DNA of 64,000 nt from Bacteroidales bacterium (GCA_017439185.1 JAFRTM010000014.1:1-64000); one strand, 5' to 3'; shown: positions 48,068-57,240, counted from the stretch's first letter. Translations and numbers: made by a program. Notes: generated by a model from the sequence alone, not told the origin.

Positions 48068-50242
48068 TCAGTGGATGATCTCGAGTTTGCGAGTTACGGA
48101 GCCTTGGGGAGAGGTGAGGCGAACGAAGTAGGTGCCGCGAGGGAGAGTGGCGGTGGAGATGGTTGTAGAATCGGCAAGCTTGCGGGAAACCAGACGACGA
48201 CCCATGATGTCGTAAATAGAGACTGTGGCGTTGTTGGATTCGGTTCCGTCAAGTCTGACGGTCACTTCGCCGTTGGCAGGGTTGGGGAAGATAGAGAACG
48301 AGGGAGCGTCGGAGAGTTGTGCCGAGGAGATGTCGAGAGTGTCGTATTCATAAGGCAGAGCGATGGCCGAGAGAGAAGTGGGGCAGTAGGTGGAGTCGTT
48401 GAGACGGAGATAGAGACGGAAGTGGAGGACATCGGGGACAGCGTTGGGGTTGCGGGGAAGAATGGTATGAGATTTAGAATGGCCGTCGTAGAGGACGATA
48501 TTGCCCGAAGAGAGAGTGTCGCCCGTAGTGTAGATGGCGTCAGGATCAGAGAACGAGGGGTTAACGGCAGAGGAATAGAGGATGGCCACATCGAGGTTTC
48601 CGTAGCCCTGCCATTCCACGCTGACGGTATGTTCGGCAGTATAATGGGCTTTGAGAGAGACGGGAGCGATGTCGGCATCGCGGAAAGTGAAATAGATGAC
48701 GCTGTCGGCCGCTTCCTGGATGTTGCGCAAGGGAGTGTTGTTAGGCACGCCCGACCAAGGACGGAACCAAGGTTTGGAATTGTCGGTGAGCGAGTCGATA
48801 TGGCGCGAGCCCGGGAAGGGAGAGTCGGAGCCGATGCTGCCATAGGAGGATGGAGAAGAGCCGGGGCAGACGGTGTCGGCATAGGTGGGGAGGATGTAGA
48901 GTTGCTGGGGGTGGCGAGCGTTGGAGACACTGCCGCCCGAAGCATTGGGGTGGACGTGATAGACTAAGAGCCCGTGGCCGGGGATATGCATATCGAAGCC
49001 TTGCTTCTGGCGGTTTTCGAGGAGGAAATAATCGCCAGAAGTAGAGGTGTTTATCCTATAGACCTGGAGAGTACCGACAGAGGGAGTCACCGCCACCTGA
49101 GCCGGGTCGGAGAGTTCGACGGCAGAAGTCCAATGGTAGATATTGGCGATGGTGTAGGCGCCATGACGGGCCGGAGTGCGGCCGTTGTCGTTCCAGGAGC
49201 CCGAAGACATAATGTCGTAGGAGCCGAGACCACCATATTCGCCACCCGACTCGCCGTAGTCAGTGTCGTAATAGTCGGGAGCGCCGAAGACGTGGCCCAA
49301 CTCGTGGCAGATCACGCCGATATAGGTCAGTTGAGTGCCAGCACCTCCACGGCATTCGGGAGAGCAGGAATAAGGTCCGAAAGTAACTCCGTTATAGGAC
49401 GGGGAGTCCCACACGTACCATTGATGACTCCAGATGCGGTCGGAGCCAGCGCCAGCCTCTTCACCATTGCCGGCAAAGAGTATGTGCACACCGTCGACGA
49501 TGCCGTCGCCGTCATTGTCGTAGCGAGAGAAGTCGGCCATGCCTTCGGCCTTGGAGACCACCTCAGAGGCGAACACATACTGGCCCTCGTTGGTGCCGCC
49601 ATAATAGCCCATCTCGCGGTCGCCGGTAATCGGTCCAATCACATCGACAGTGAGGTGGAACTGGTTGTTGGAGGCCTGGTGATAGAAGTCGCGGACACTG
49701 CCGTGGGCCCCATATTCGTTGTAGCCCTCCTGGTTGAAGAGCATATTGATATAGCGTTTGCTGTGGGTAAACGGGCAATCCTCAGTCTGGAAGAGAATCA
49801 CGAGAGCACGACGTTCGCCGACCATAGGAGCCTCCTTGGGGGAAGGCACGTTGGCGTGAGAGAGGTCTTTCCAAATGGCGAGATAAGAGTCAATTTGAGC
49901 GCGAGAGAAGCGGAGATAACGAGGAGTATTGGAGAGGAAAGAAAGGACCTGGGCAGAACGCGACTCAGGAGCAGTGGCCCTATATTGAGACGGCATAATG
50001 CCGCCGAAGGCGTCACGATAGGCATAGCAGAGATAGCCGAGCGAGTCATAGAGGAGAGTGTAGCCATCCTCCGACTCGGCCCAATGGACCTTTTCGTCGC
50101 CTTTGAGGTAGATGTTGAGCTTATCGCCATTGTTGGGTTGCTGAAACTCGATAAGACCCGGGAAAGCCGGCACGGCGAAAGTTGCAACCGAGAAGAAAAG
50201 GAATATTACGACGAAGATGAATTTATTGCTTCTTTGTACCAT
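48068..50242 (-). CDS. Secreted M6-family metalloprotease with type A T9SS sorting domain
   Basis: 724 residues from the ATG at 50242 (an upstream in-frame TTG at 50251 is less likely). Signal peptide FIFVVIFLFFSVATFA. The M6 domain (about 60-430) contains ERRALVILFQTEDCPF and the zinc motif CHELGHVFGAPDYYD, with both His and the following Asp. After a beta-rich linker, the last 75 residues (FSIFPNPANGEVTV, VSIYDIMGRRL, LPRGTYFVRL) are a type A sorting domain, cleaved on export by T9SS. It is thus probably a surface-bound or released endopeptidase similar to immune-inhibitor-A proteases. Confidence 0.9.
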   Translation of the reverse strand: MVQRSNKFIFVVIFLFFSVATFAVPAFPGLIEFQQPNNGDKLNIYLKGDEKVHWAESEDGYTLLYDSLGYLCYAYRDAFGGIMPSQYRATAPESRSAQVLSFLSNTPRYLRFSRAQIDSYLAIWKDLSHANVPSPKEAPMVGERRALVILFQTEDCPFTHSKRYINMLFNQEGYNEYGAHGSVRDFYHQASNNQFHLTVDVIGPITGDREMGYYGGTNEGQYVFASEVVSKAEGMADFSRYDNDGDGIVDGVHILFAGNGEEAGAGSDRIWSHQWYVWDSPSYNGVTFGPYSCSPECRGGAGTQLTYIGVICHELGHVFGAPDYYDTDYGESGGEYGGLGSYDIMSSGSWNDNGRTPARHGAYTIANIYHWTSAVELSDPAQVAVTPSVGTLQVYRINTSTSGDYFLLENRQKQGFDMHIPGHGLLVYHVHPNASGGSVSNARHPQQLYILPTYADTVCPGSSPSSYGSIGSDSPFPGSRHIDSLTDNSKPWFRPWSGVPNNTPLRNIQEAADSVIYFTFRDADIAPVSLKAHYTAEHTVSVEWQGYGNLDVAILYSSAVNPSFSDPDAIYTTGDTLSSGNIVLYDGHSKSHTILPRNPNAVPDVLHFRLYLRLNDSTYCPTSLSAIALPYEYDTLDISSAQLSDAPSFSIFPNPANGEVTVRLDGTESNNATVSIYDIMGRRLVSRKLADSTTISTATLPRGTYFVRLTSPQGSVTRKLEIIH

Positions 50243-50288
50243 AATAATCAAATAGTTATATTACACGACAAGATAACTAACAGAAATG

Positions 50289-50296
50289 CAAATATA
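50289..50296 (-). promoter_or_regulatory. -7 element of the M6 protease gene
   Basis: TATATTTG on the minus strand; the predicted start near 50284 gives a leader of about 42 nt. No clear -33. Confidence 0.45.
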
Positions 50297-50357
50297 CAAT
50301 ATTTTTTTATTCTGCACATTTTTTTATATAAATAATGTACAAAAAGAAAAAAAGTTG

Positions 50358-50365
50358 TATCTTTG
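50358..50365 (+). promoter_or_regulatory. rnpB: -7 element of rnpB
   Basis: TATCTTTG lies 5 bp before the first base of the P1 helix at 50370, an ideal distance. The two promoters at 50289 and 50358 are divergent and about 60 bp apart. Confidence 0.75.
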
Positions 50366-50369
50366 CAAC

Positions 50370-50772
50370 GTGAAAACGGCAACGGTTCTATCGCCTGTAG
50401 AGGGGTATAATACCCTGTAATACAGGAGGAAAGTCCGGGCAACGCAGAGCCGCCATACTTCCTAACGGGAAGGGGTTTGAGGCGAAAGCCTTGAACTACA
50501 GAGAGTGCCACAGAAACGAAACCGCCGAAGCTCCGAGAGATTGGGGATGGCAAGGGTGAAACCGCGAGGTAAGAGCTCACGCCTACGGCAGAGATGTCGC
50601 AGAGGGAAAACCTTATGGGTTGAAAGACCAAATATACCGACAATTAAGGGTTGGCTCGCCCGCTGTCGGGGGGTAGGTTGATAGAGGCTGTCGGCGACGG
50701 CAGTCCTAGATTAATGATAGAAACCGGGAGCGATCCCGGTACAGAACCCGGCTTACAAGTTGTCGTTTTCAC
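50370..50772 (+). ncRNA. rnpB: RNase P RNA (bacterial type A)
   Basis: About 403 nt. The ends pair as helix P1 (GTGAAAACGGCAAC at 50370 with GTTGTCGTTTTCAC ending at 50772). Conserved catalytic-core blocks occur in order: GAGGAAAGTCCGGGC (near 50427), ACAGAAACGAAACCGCC, GGGTGAAACCGCGAGGTAAG, GCTCACGC, GGTTGATAGAGGC and ACAGAACCCGGCTTA. It is the ribozyme that matures tRNA 5' ends. After P1 comes TTTTTATA, a weak terminator, and the next gene starts only 27 nt later, so partial read-through into the lipoprotein gene is possible. Confidence 0.97.
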
Positions 50773-50798
50773 TTTTTATAGACGAAACAAATTGCAAT

Positions 50799-51836
50799 AT
50801 GACAAAAACAAATAGAAGAAGGAAGCTGGTAATCGCCGTGGCGATGGTGACGGCGCTTGTCGGCACCGTAGGATGCAAAGAGGAGAACCACATTGCCGAA
50901 GAGGCCCAAAGGATGATATTCTACCAGCGCAACCAAAGCGACGGGAACTTGCTGGCTTTGGCCAAAGTCCAAGGAGAGGTGATAAACGAAAACGTGAAGA
51001 ACAAGACCGAGCAGGCAGGAATCTATGCAGACTACGGTTTGTGCCTTGCCAAGCTTGGTTTGCAGGAAGAGGGAAACAAGTGGATGAACAAAGAGATGAG
51101 CGTTTTCCCCGCCTCGACCACATACGTGAAAGCGCTGAAGACGAAATATGCCGGAGCCTACGCGAGCGACTGCAGCAGCCTGCCGTCGAGCCGCAAGACC
51201 GACGAGAAGACGTTAGCCTCGTTTATGTTCAACGATGCCGACGAAGAGCTGGAGCCCGTGTTTCCCGATGTCAGCGACGAATTCAGCGACGATCCCGCCT
51301 CGATAGTGGTAACCGTGGATCAGAACCCCGAGATGAGCGAGAAAGAGGTGCAGGCTCTGGAACGCAGCAAATATGCCAAGACCGACGAGGAGAAAACCCT
51401 GAGTGCCGAAGAGAGAGCCAAAGCCAAGAAGCAGGCTGCCAAGGAGAAAGAGAAGGCCAAGAAACAAGCCGCCAAGGAGAAAGAGAAAGCCAAGAAGCAG
51501 GCAGCCAAAGAGAAGGCCAAAGCCAAGAAGCAAGCCGAGAAGGAGAAAGCCATAGCAAAAGAACAGGCTGCCAAGGAGAAAGAGGCAGCCAAACGCCAAG
51601 CCGCCAAGGAAAAAGAGCAAGCCAGAGAGAAAGCAGCCCTCCAGAAAGAAGCGGAGCGTGCCCGCCTAGCGGCAGAGAAAGCACAGCAACGTGAAGAGGC
51701 CGCGGCAGAGCGTCAGAGACAGAGAGAGGCCGCAGCCGCCGAGCGCCAGAGACAAAGAGAAGAAGCGGCAGCCGAGAGGCAGAGACAGAAAGAAGAAGCT
51801 GCCCGTCAGCAACAAGAAGAAGATGATGACGAATAG
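50799..51836 (+). CDS. DUF4810-type lipoprotein with long charged hendecad helix
   Basis: 345 residues from ATG 50799; the longer frame from 50760 would overlap the end of rnpB and lacks a signal at its start. Lipoprotein signal VTALVGTVGC (Cys26). Residues about 27-115 resemble DUF4810 (AGIYADYGLCLAKLGLQEEG, NKEMSVFPAS), a small helical domain found beside DUF799/GNA1162 proteins. From about residue 205 the chain is an unbroken charged helix in 11-residue units (KEKEKAKKQAA repeated, then EEAAAERQRQR repeated), ending in acidic EEDDDE. The DUF799 partner is the next gene. The function of this pair is not established; the CsgG-like third member often seen elsewhere is not adjacent. Confidence 0.75.
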   Translation: MTKTNRRRKLVIAVAMVTALVGTVGCKEENHIAEEAQRMIFYQRNQSDGNLLALAKVQGEVINENVKNKTEQAGIYADYGLCLAKLGLQEEGNKWMNKEMSVFPASTTYVKALKTKYAGAYASDCSSLPSSRKTDEKTLASFMFNDADEELEPVFPDVSDEFSDDPASIVVTVDQNPEMSEKEVQALERSKYAKTDEEKTLSAEERAKAKKQAAKEKEKAKKQAAKEKEKAKKQAAKEKAKAKKQAEKEKAIAKEQAAKEKEAAKRQAAKEKEQAREKAALQKEAERARLAAEKAQQREEAAAERQRQREAAAAERQRQREEAAAERQRQKEEAARQQQEEDDDE

Positions 51837-51913
51837 CATTCCAGAATAATTGGTATATATTGAGAAAGCGTAAAGTACAGCGGAAAAAACTAATTATTCA
51901 ACGATAACAATAA

Positions 51914-52717
51914 ATGAACGATATGAAAAAATATTTCACATTTATCGCACTGGCCACTCTTACTATGGTAGCACTGATCGGATGCAAGGGGGCGAAGAAG
52001 TCGGTGCAGTATGGAGACCTTTATAGCGAGAAACCACTTACGATATATGTGGCGCCGGTGACTGACCATGCCGAGCGGAGAGAGGTGAAATATCCCGGAG
52101 ACACGAAATACAACAACGAGCTTGACCTAGCTGCAAAATATATGTACCAAACCACACAGAAGCCTATAGCACGTCTGGGGTACTATGTGATAGGGCCTAC
52201 GGCGGGAATGCAGATCGCCGCCGAGGAGACGAGGAGCACCTCCAAGATGATGACAGGCGACCTGAAGTCGTACAAGAACGACTACGGCATCGACGCCATA
52301 CTGTTCCCCATCATACACAAATGGAAACAGAACAAGGAAGAGTGGATAGTGTATGTGGAATATGTGCTGGTGTCCACGAAGACCAACTCAGAGCTGATGC
52401 ACACATGGGTAAAAGCCACCAAAGAGGTGAAGACCAACTTCAAAGGAGTGCCGCTGACGATGAAGTTCGACAACGACTTCGCCGACGATATGGAGATGAG
52501 CAACGCCTCGGCCCAGAGGTGTTTCCTGGTGGGACAGGTGAACGACTATGTGCTGAGGAACCTGCCGACGAGTTCCGACCGTCGCCAGTTTGAAGACGAC
52601 AAATACTTCAAGGCCAATCCGGCCTATTTCTCCTACTATTTCAGCACCGAAGGAGATATAGAGATAAGCACCTCGACGATGGACGATTACGAAGAGGGTT
52701 GCTTTGTGGAAGAATAG
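51914..52717 (+). CDS. DUF799 / GNA1162-family lipoprotein
   Basis: 267 residues, lipoprotein signal MVALIGC (Cys24). The core (YVAPVTDHAERREVKYPGD, LGYYVIGP, YGIDAILFPIIHKWKQ, WIVYVEYVLVSTKTNSELMHTW) matches the GNA1162/DUF799 family, which has a TolB-N-like fold and is exported to the outer membrane. In other bacteria it occurs with CsgG-like and DUF4810 lipoproteins. A start at residue 4 (MKKYFTF) is equally possible. Confidence 0.8.
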   Translation: MNDMKKYFTFIALATLTMVALIGCKGAKKSVQYGDLYSEKPLTIYVAPVTDHAERREVKYPGDTKYNNELDLAAKYMYQTTQKPIARLGYYVIGPTAGMQIAAEETRSTSKMMTGDLKSYKNDYGIDAILFPIIHKWKQNKEEWIVYVEYVLVSTKTNSELMHTWVKATKEVKTNFKGVPLTMKFDNDFADDMEMSNASAQRCFLVGQVNDYVLRNLPTSSDRRQFEDDKYFKANPAYFSYYFSTEGDIEISTSTMDDYEEGCFVEE

Positions 52718-52729
52718 TCAGGTAAGAAG

Positions 52730-53446
52730 ATGGGCACTATCGAAACTTTACTTACGGGACCGCTTGACGGAATCCCTTCCACCGTGGTGGTCATAGACAT
52801 ACTTAGGGCCACGACGTCGATATGTGCCGCTTTCGAGGCTGGAGCAGAAGAGATCGTTCCCCTATCCGACCGCGACGAAGCCACCCTCAAGAGATACCGA
52901 GACAGAGGATACCTGACAGCTGCCGAATGGCTTGGAGAGAAGATAGGAGGAGCCGAATGCGGCAACTCGCCCACCGAATATATGGCGATGGACCTTAACG
53001 GCAAACGTATAGCCTATTCTTCGACCAACGGCATCGGGTGTATCCTCGGGTCGGCAAGCGCCCGACGGGTAATTCTCGGAGGTTTCTGTAATATTTCGGC
53101 ACTGGTAAAACTGCTAAGCGACCAGCCGACCGACGACCTGACACTCCGGTGCAGCGGCTGGCGAGGAAGTGTGAGTCTGGAAGACACCCTGTTTGCCGGA
53201 GCCTTGGCAAAAAGACTTATAGACACAGGACTATACACCACCGACGACGACGCTACTAATATGGCGATAACCCTGTGGGAGGCGGCAAAAGACGATTCCT
53301 ACGGATATCTGCAGAGAGCGAGCCACGTACAGCGGCTGCAGAAGATAGGAACCGACAAAGACATAAGATTTGCTCTCAAGGAAGACACCACCAGCAAGGT
53401 GCCGATCCTCGCCGACGGTAATATATTGAAAGCGATATGCAAATAG
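52730..53446 (+). CDS. comB: ComB-family 2-phosphosulfolactate phosphatase
   Basis: 238 residues, whole length of the ComB family. Characteristic segments: VVVIDILRATTSICAAFEAGAEEIVP, AYSSTNGIGCI, GGFCNISAL, LEDTLFAGALAKRL and the C-terminal LADGNILKAI. In methanogens the enzyme acts in coenzyme M synthesis; in Bacteroidota the substrate may be a related sulfonate (sulfolactate, sulfonolipid precursor) and is not certain. It overlaps trmO by 10 bp. Confidence 0.88.
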   Translation: MGTIETLLTGPLDGIPSTVVVIDILRATTSICAAFEAGAEEIVPLSDRDEATLKRYRDRGYLTAAEWLGEKIGGAECGNSPTEYMAMDLNGKRIAYSSTNGIGCILGSASARRVILGGFCNISALVKLLSDQPTDDLTLRCSGWRGSVSLEDTLFAGALAKRLIDTGLYTTDDDATNMAITLWEAAKDDSYGYLQRASHVQRLQKIGTDKDIRFALKEDTTSKVPILADGNILKAICK

Positions 53447-54099
53447 AGCCCATAGCCGTTCTCCACTCCCCTTTCGCCACGAAATTCGGCATTCCGAGAC
53501 AGTCGGGTATCACCGACATCGAATGCTATATAGAGTTTCTGCCCGACTACAGAGTTGTCGAAGCTCTGCACGGCATAGAAGACATGGAATACCTGTGGCT
53601 GTTGTGGCAGTTCGACACCGAAGGGAAATGGCAACCTACGGTACGTCCCCCGCGGCTTGGTGGCAACAGCCGTATGGGAGTGTTCGCCACACGTAGCCCC
53701 TATAGGCCCAATCCGATAGGGCTCTCCTCGGTAAAATTGCTGAGGACAGAACAAAGCAAGGAAAAAGGGACACTTCTGTGGGTGTCGGGAGCCGACCTCA
53801 TGGACGGCACCAAGATTCTGGACATCAAGCCCTACCTGCCCTATACCGACAGCCATCCCGACGCACTATGCGGCTTTGCCGGCAAAGACTGGCAAAGAGG
53901 ACTCCGGGTGGAGTGTACTGACATTATCGAAAAGATACCCGAAACGCTCAGACAGCCACTGCTGCAAACACTCGAGCAAGATCCACGTCCGGCATACCAC
54001 GACGACCCCACACGAGTTTACGGCTTCACTTTTGCCGGTTACGAGATAAAGTTCATCGTTGCCGACGGAGTGCTCAAAGTGCTAAGTATAGAATCCTAA
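53437..54099 (+). CDS. trmO: tRNA (N6-threonylcarbamoyladenosine37-N6)-methyltransferase TrmO
   Basis: 220 residues. TrmO/YaeB (TsaA-like) beta-barrel SAM-binding domain: IAVLHSPFATKFGIPRQ, GIEDMEYLWLLWQF, GVFATRSPYRPNPIGLSSVKL, SGADLMDGTKILDIKPYLPY. The C-terminal extension (DPRPAYHDDPTRVYGFTFAGYEIKF) belongs to the full-length form. It methylates t6A37 in tRNA-Thr-type tRNAs. The stop overlaps that of the convergent dehydrogenase gene by 4 bp. Confidence 0.92.
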   Translation: MQIEPIAVLHSPFATKFGIPRQSGITDIECYIEFLPDYRVVEALHGIEDMEYLWLLWQFDTEGKWQPTVRPPRLGGNSRMGVFATRSPYRPNPIGLSSVKLLRTEQSKEKGTLLWVSGADLMDGTKILDIKPYLPYTDSHPDALCGFAGKDWQRGLRVECTDIIEKIPETLRQPLLQTLEQDPRPAYHDDPTRVYGFTFAGYEIKFIVADGVLKVLSIES

Positions 54100-55034
54100 C
54101 GAGACCTGGCGAGCCACTCGTCCACATGGTTGAACACTATGGTGGCGCGTTCGGCAAAACTTTCCTCGGTGGCGAAAGCTATATGAGGAGTGCAGAGACA
54201 GTTTTGGGCTGACAGCAAAGGATGAGAGCTTTCCAGTGGCGGTTCTTTCTCATAGACGTCGAATGCTGCACCAGCAATTACTCCTGTATTGAGAGCTTCG
54301 GCCACAGCCGCTATGTCGCACACCGGTCCACGCGCCGTGTTTACCAATATCGCCGTAGGTTTCATCCGTTTCAGCTGTTCCGACCCGATCATGCCATTTG
54401 TCTCGGCGGTGGCAGGGACGTGGAGAGTCACTATGTCCGACACCTCCAACAGTTTTTCGAGAGGCAAATATTCCACGCCCAGCGAAAGCACCTCGTCGTG
54501 TACGCTACGGTTGTAGGCCACCACATGGCACCCGAAGGCGAGGAGAAGGCGTATTACCGCAGTGCCGATGGCGCCAGTACCGATAACGCCAACAGTCTTA
54601 CCCCTCAGTTCGCGGCCAAGCATAGCTCCCCTACCCTTCCCTTGGCGTATTGTGCCGTCGGTTGCGGTGATCTGCCTCATCACGTCGATCATCATAGCCA
54701 GAGCCAACTCGCTGACCGCGGTAGTGGAATAGCCAGCTGCGTTCTGCACCTCTATGCCACGTTCCCTGCAATAGTCGAGGTCAATGTGGTCGAGGCCGGT
54801 GAAGGCGATGGAGAGATAACGCAGGTTGGGGCATTTCTCCAGCACCTCACGCGGGAGCTTTATGTTAGACACCACCGCCACCTCGGCGTCGCCTATGCGA
54901 CGAGCCATCTCGGCAGAGTCCTCATTACGGTCGAGATAATATTGGAACGAGTGCCCCAGCTGCATGTAGTGTGATTTCAAGTTTTCAAAGAGAGGTTTGC
55001 CTATACCCAGCGGTTCAGTGCATACAATCTTCAT
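54096..55034 (-). CDS. D-2-hydroxyacid dehydrogenase (NAD-dependent)
   Basis: 312 residues from ATG 55034 (MKIVCTEPLG); the frame remains open upstream to 55265, but that part overlaps the flavin reductase gene and reads as nonsense. Rossmann motif GVIGTGAIGTAVI, catalytic Arg in NTARGPVCD, Glu in FDVYEKEPP and His in CTPHIAF give the complete D-isomer-specific dehydrogenase set. It probably reduces a 2-keto acid such as hydroxypyruvate or glyoxylate; substrate unknown. It lies 20 bp after the flavin reductase gene. Confidence 0.88.
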   Translation of the reverse strand: MKIVCTEPLGIGKPLFENLKSHYMQLGHSFQYYLDRNEDSAEMARRIGDAEVAVVSNIKLPREVLEKCPNLRYLSIAFTGLDHIDLDYCRERGIEVQNAAGYSTTAVSELALAMMIDVMRQITATDGTIRQGKGRGAMLGRELRGKTVGVIGTGAIGTAVIRLLLAFGCHVVAYNRSVHDEVLSLGVEYLPLEKLLEVSDIVTLHVPATAETNGMIGSEQLKRMKPTAILVNTARGPVCDIAAVAEALNTGVIAGAAFDVYEKEPPLESSHPLLSAQNCLCTPHIAFATEESFAERATIVFNHVDEWLARSR

Positions 55035-55054
55035 AGCAGTAATATTTTTATTGT

Positions 55055-55624
55055 TTATTTCTTTTTCTTGACGGAGAATCCGAATCCGCCCAACTTCTCG
55101 CCCAAGCCGTAGTATTTGCCGTGGGAATAGGCCAACGGAGAGGCGTGGTTGAGCTGGAAGGCCCCCGTGCCTTTGTCTATAAGAGTTTCCTCGGCGTCTA
55201 TGGCTACCACCTCGGCGATGAACATGTCGTGGCTGCCCAACTCCTTCACCTCCACCACCCGACACTCAATGTTCAGCGGGCATTCCTCTATGAGCGGAGC
55301 CTTCAGCAGCTGGCAAGGCCCCGGGGTGAGGTGCATCTCCTTAAACTTGTCGTAGTCGCGACCGCTGCGGACACCGCACCAGTCGGTGGCCTTTGCCAGT
55401 TGCTCGGTGGTGAGGTTTATGACGAACTCTTTGGACTTTGAGATGATGGAATGAGAGTGGCGCTCCTTCCGCACCGAGATGTAGCACATCGGCGGGTCAG
55501 AGCATATAGTGCCCGTCCAGGCCACGGTGATGATGTTTTTCTCTCCCTCGAGCGAGCCACAACTTACCATTACGACCGGCAGCGGGTACAAGAGGGTGCC
55601 AGGTTTGAAGGGAACTTTAGCCAT
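55055..55624 (-). CDS. Flavin reductase family protein (FMN-binding split barrel)
   Basis: 189 residues from ATG 55624 (MAKVPFKPGTLLYPLPV). An upstream TTG at 55639 would overlap the dnaA terminator and is rejected. Split-barrel signature: VMVSCGSLEGEKNIITVAWTGTICSDPPMCYISVR, HSHSIISKSKEFVINLTTE, ECRVVEVKELGSHDMFIAEVVAI. Family members bind FMN and reduce flavin or act as flavoredoxin; the partner is unknown. Likely co-transcribed with the dehydrogenase. Confidence 0.85.
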   Translation of the reverse strand: MAKVPFKPGTLLYPLPVVMVSCGSLEGEKNIITVAWTGTICSDPPMCYISVRKERHSHSIISKSKEFVINLTTEQLAKATDWCGVRSGRDYDKFKEMHLTPGPCQLLKAPLIEECPLNIECRVVEVKELGSHDMFIAEVVAIDAEETLIDKGTGAFQLNHASPLAYSHGKYYGLGEKLGGFGFSVKKKK

Positions 55625-55633
55625 GGTGTCGTT

Positions 55634-55681
55634 TGTCAAAAAAAGCCCTCAAAGTGCTTCTGTAGTCTCTCTGAGGGCTTT
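55634..55681 (-). terminator. dnaA terminator
   Basis: A perfect 10-bp stem (55642-55651 with 55672-55681, AAAGCCCTCA/TGAGGGCTTT) with a 20-nt loop lies 21 bp past the dnaA stop. On the minus strand it runs into TTTTTTT. Confidence 0.85.
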
Positions 55682-55702
55682 CGCAGTGCTTACTTTAATA
55701 TC

Positions 55703-57139
55703 TTATTCTTTGAATTTCTTGCTGAGGTCCGAGATCCAAGACTGGAACTGCTTGTCGGTATCGGCGAGGTTGGCCACCGTCTTGCAGGCGTGGAGCACTG
55801 TGGCGTGGTCCTTGTTGCCGCACTGGAGTCCGATGATGGCGAGGGACGACTTGGTGAGTTTCTTGGCGAAATACATGGTTAGCTGACGAGCCTGTACGAT
55901 CTCGCGTTTGCGGGTCTTAGACTGAATGCTGTCCACCGGCAGGTTGAAGTAGTCGCACACCACTTTCTGGATATAGTCGATAGTGATTTCGCGCGAAGTG
56001 CTCTTCACGAACTTGTCGATCATCTGCTTGGCCAGCTCGAGAGTAATCTGCTTCTTGTTTAGGCTCGACTGAGCGATGAGAGAGATCAGGGCACCTTCCA
56101 GCTCACGGACGTTGCTGTTGATGTTGTAGGCGATATACTCTATCACGTCGTGCGGCATGTCGATACCTTCGCTCTCGAGTTTCTTTTTGAGGATAGCCAT
56201 ACGCGTTTCCACGTCGGGTTGCTGAAGTTCGGCCTGGAGTCCCCATTTCAGACGAGAGAGGAGTCGAGGTTCGAGACCAGCCAGCTCGGCGGGCGACTTG
56301 TCGCAGGTGATGATGATCTGCTTGTTGCTCTGATGGAGATGGTTAAAGATGTGGAAGAACGCCTCCTGAGTTCTGGGGCCTTTGTTGCACCAGAACTGAA
56401 TGTCGTCGATAATCAGGACGTCCACCATCTGGTAGAAGCGGACAAAGTCGGCGGTAGTGCCGTTCTTGCCGGCAGTGGCGAACTGCTGCATAAAGGTCTC
56501 GCTGCTGACATAGAGGACAGTCTTGTCGGGGTTGTACTCCTTTGTCTTGAGACCAATGGCGTTGGCGAGGTGAGTTTTTCCGAGACCTACGCTACCATAT
56601 ATAAGGATAGGGTTGAAGGCTGTAGTGCCCGGGCGCTGAGCCACGGCATAGCCGGCTGCGCGAGCCAGGCGGTTGCAGTCGCCTTCCACGAAGTTGTCGA
56701 GAGTATAGGACTCATTGAGCTGCGAGGGGACCTTCACCTTTTTGATACCAGGGATCAGGAACGGGTTAGGCACGTCGCCTTCCTTGCCGATATTGGTAGG
56801 CACGGGTACTGCCGGATTTTCCAAGGTACCGCGACTTACCCCTTTAGAGGGCTGGCTTATCACGGTTGGAGGTTCGCTCTGCGACATCACCACTGCATAG
56901 CGCAACATACCTTCAGGGCCGATTTTCGTCTTTATAGCTTTACCTAATATATCTATATAATGTTCTTCCAGCCAATCTCTGAAAAAATCGCTCGGCACCT
57001 GAATGGTCAACACCTTGTTCTCCAGGTTCAGCGGCACTATCGGTTTGAACCACATATTGAAGACCTCGTTGTTGCCATGAAGGTTGTCTTTGATTATTTG
57101 CAGACACTCTGCCCACACTGTCTTGTAACTCTTTTCCAT
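55703..57139 (-). CDS. dnaA: Chromosomal replication initiator DnaA
   Basis: 478 residues, standard. Domain I (1-about 80, WFKPIVPL), variable linker, AAA+ domain III with Walker A GSVGLGKT (182-189) and Walker B VLIIDDIQFW, and the DNA-binding domain IV with the signature DHATVLHACKTV. It binds DnaA boxes and opens the origin. The 57140-57900 region upstream is very AT-rich with TATCAACA motifs, suggesting oriC. The gene has its own -7 element and terminator and no dnaN neighbour, as is common in Bacteroidales. Confidence 0.97.
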   Translation of the reverse strand: MEKSYKTVWAECLQIIKDNLHGNNEVFNMWFKPIVPLNLENKVLTIQVPSDFFRDWLEEHYIDILGKAIKTKIGPEGMLRYAVVMSQSEPPTVISQPSKGVSRGTLENPAVPVPTNIGKEGDVPNPFLIPGIKKVKVPSQLNESYTLDNFVEGDCNRLARAAGYAVAQRPGTTAFNPILIYGSVGLGKTHLANAIGLKTKEYNPDKTVLYVSSETFMQQFATAGKNGTTADFVRFYQMVDVLIIDDIQFWCNKGPRTQEAFFHIFNHLHQSNKQIIITCDKSPAELAGLEPRLLSRLKWGLQAELQQPDVETRMAILKKKLESEGIDMPHDVIEYIAYNINSNVRELEGALISLIAQSSLNKKQITLELAKQMIDKFVKSTSREITIDYIQKVVCDYFNLPVDSIQSKTRKREIVQARQLTMYFAKKLTKSSLAIIGLQCGNKDHATVLHACKTVANLADTDKQFQSWISDLSKKFKE

Positions 57140-57240
57140 CTGTTTCGTTCTCTTTTATTGTTGCTTACTTATTCAATTTCTTTGATTACTTTCAGGTTAG
57201 CGTCGAAATGGAGTTTTAGGCTATTCATCTTTCGACTTTG

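Noticed and set aside
50760..50798. Upstream start for the DUF4810 lipoprotein
   Set aside because: It begins inside the P1 helix of rnpB; the lipoprotein signal starts at the ATG at 50799.
54096..55265. Longer start for the 2-hydroxyacid dehydrogenase
   Set aside because: The extra 77 residues overlap the flavin reductase gene and read as Gly/Arg-rich nonsense; the family N-terminus begins at 55034.
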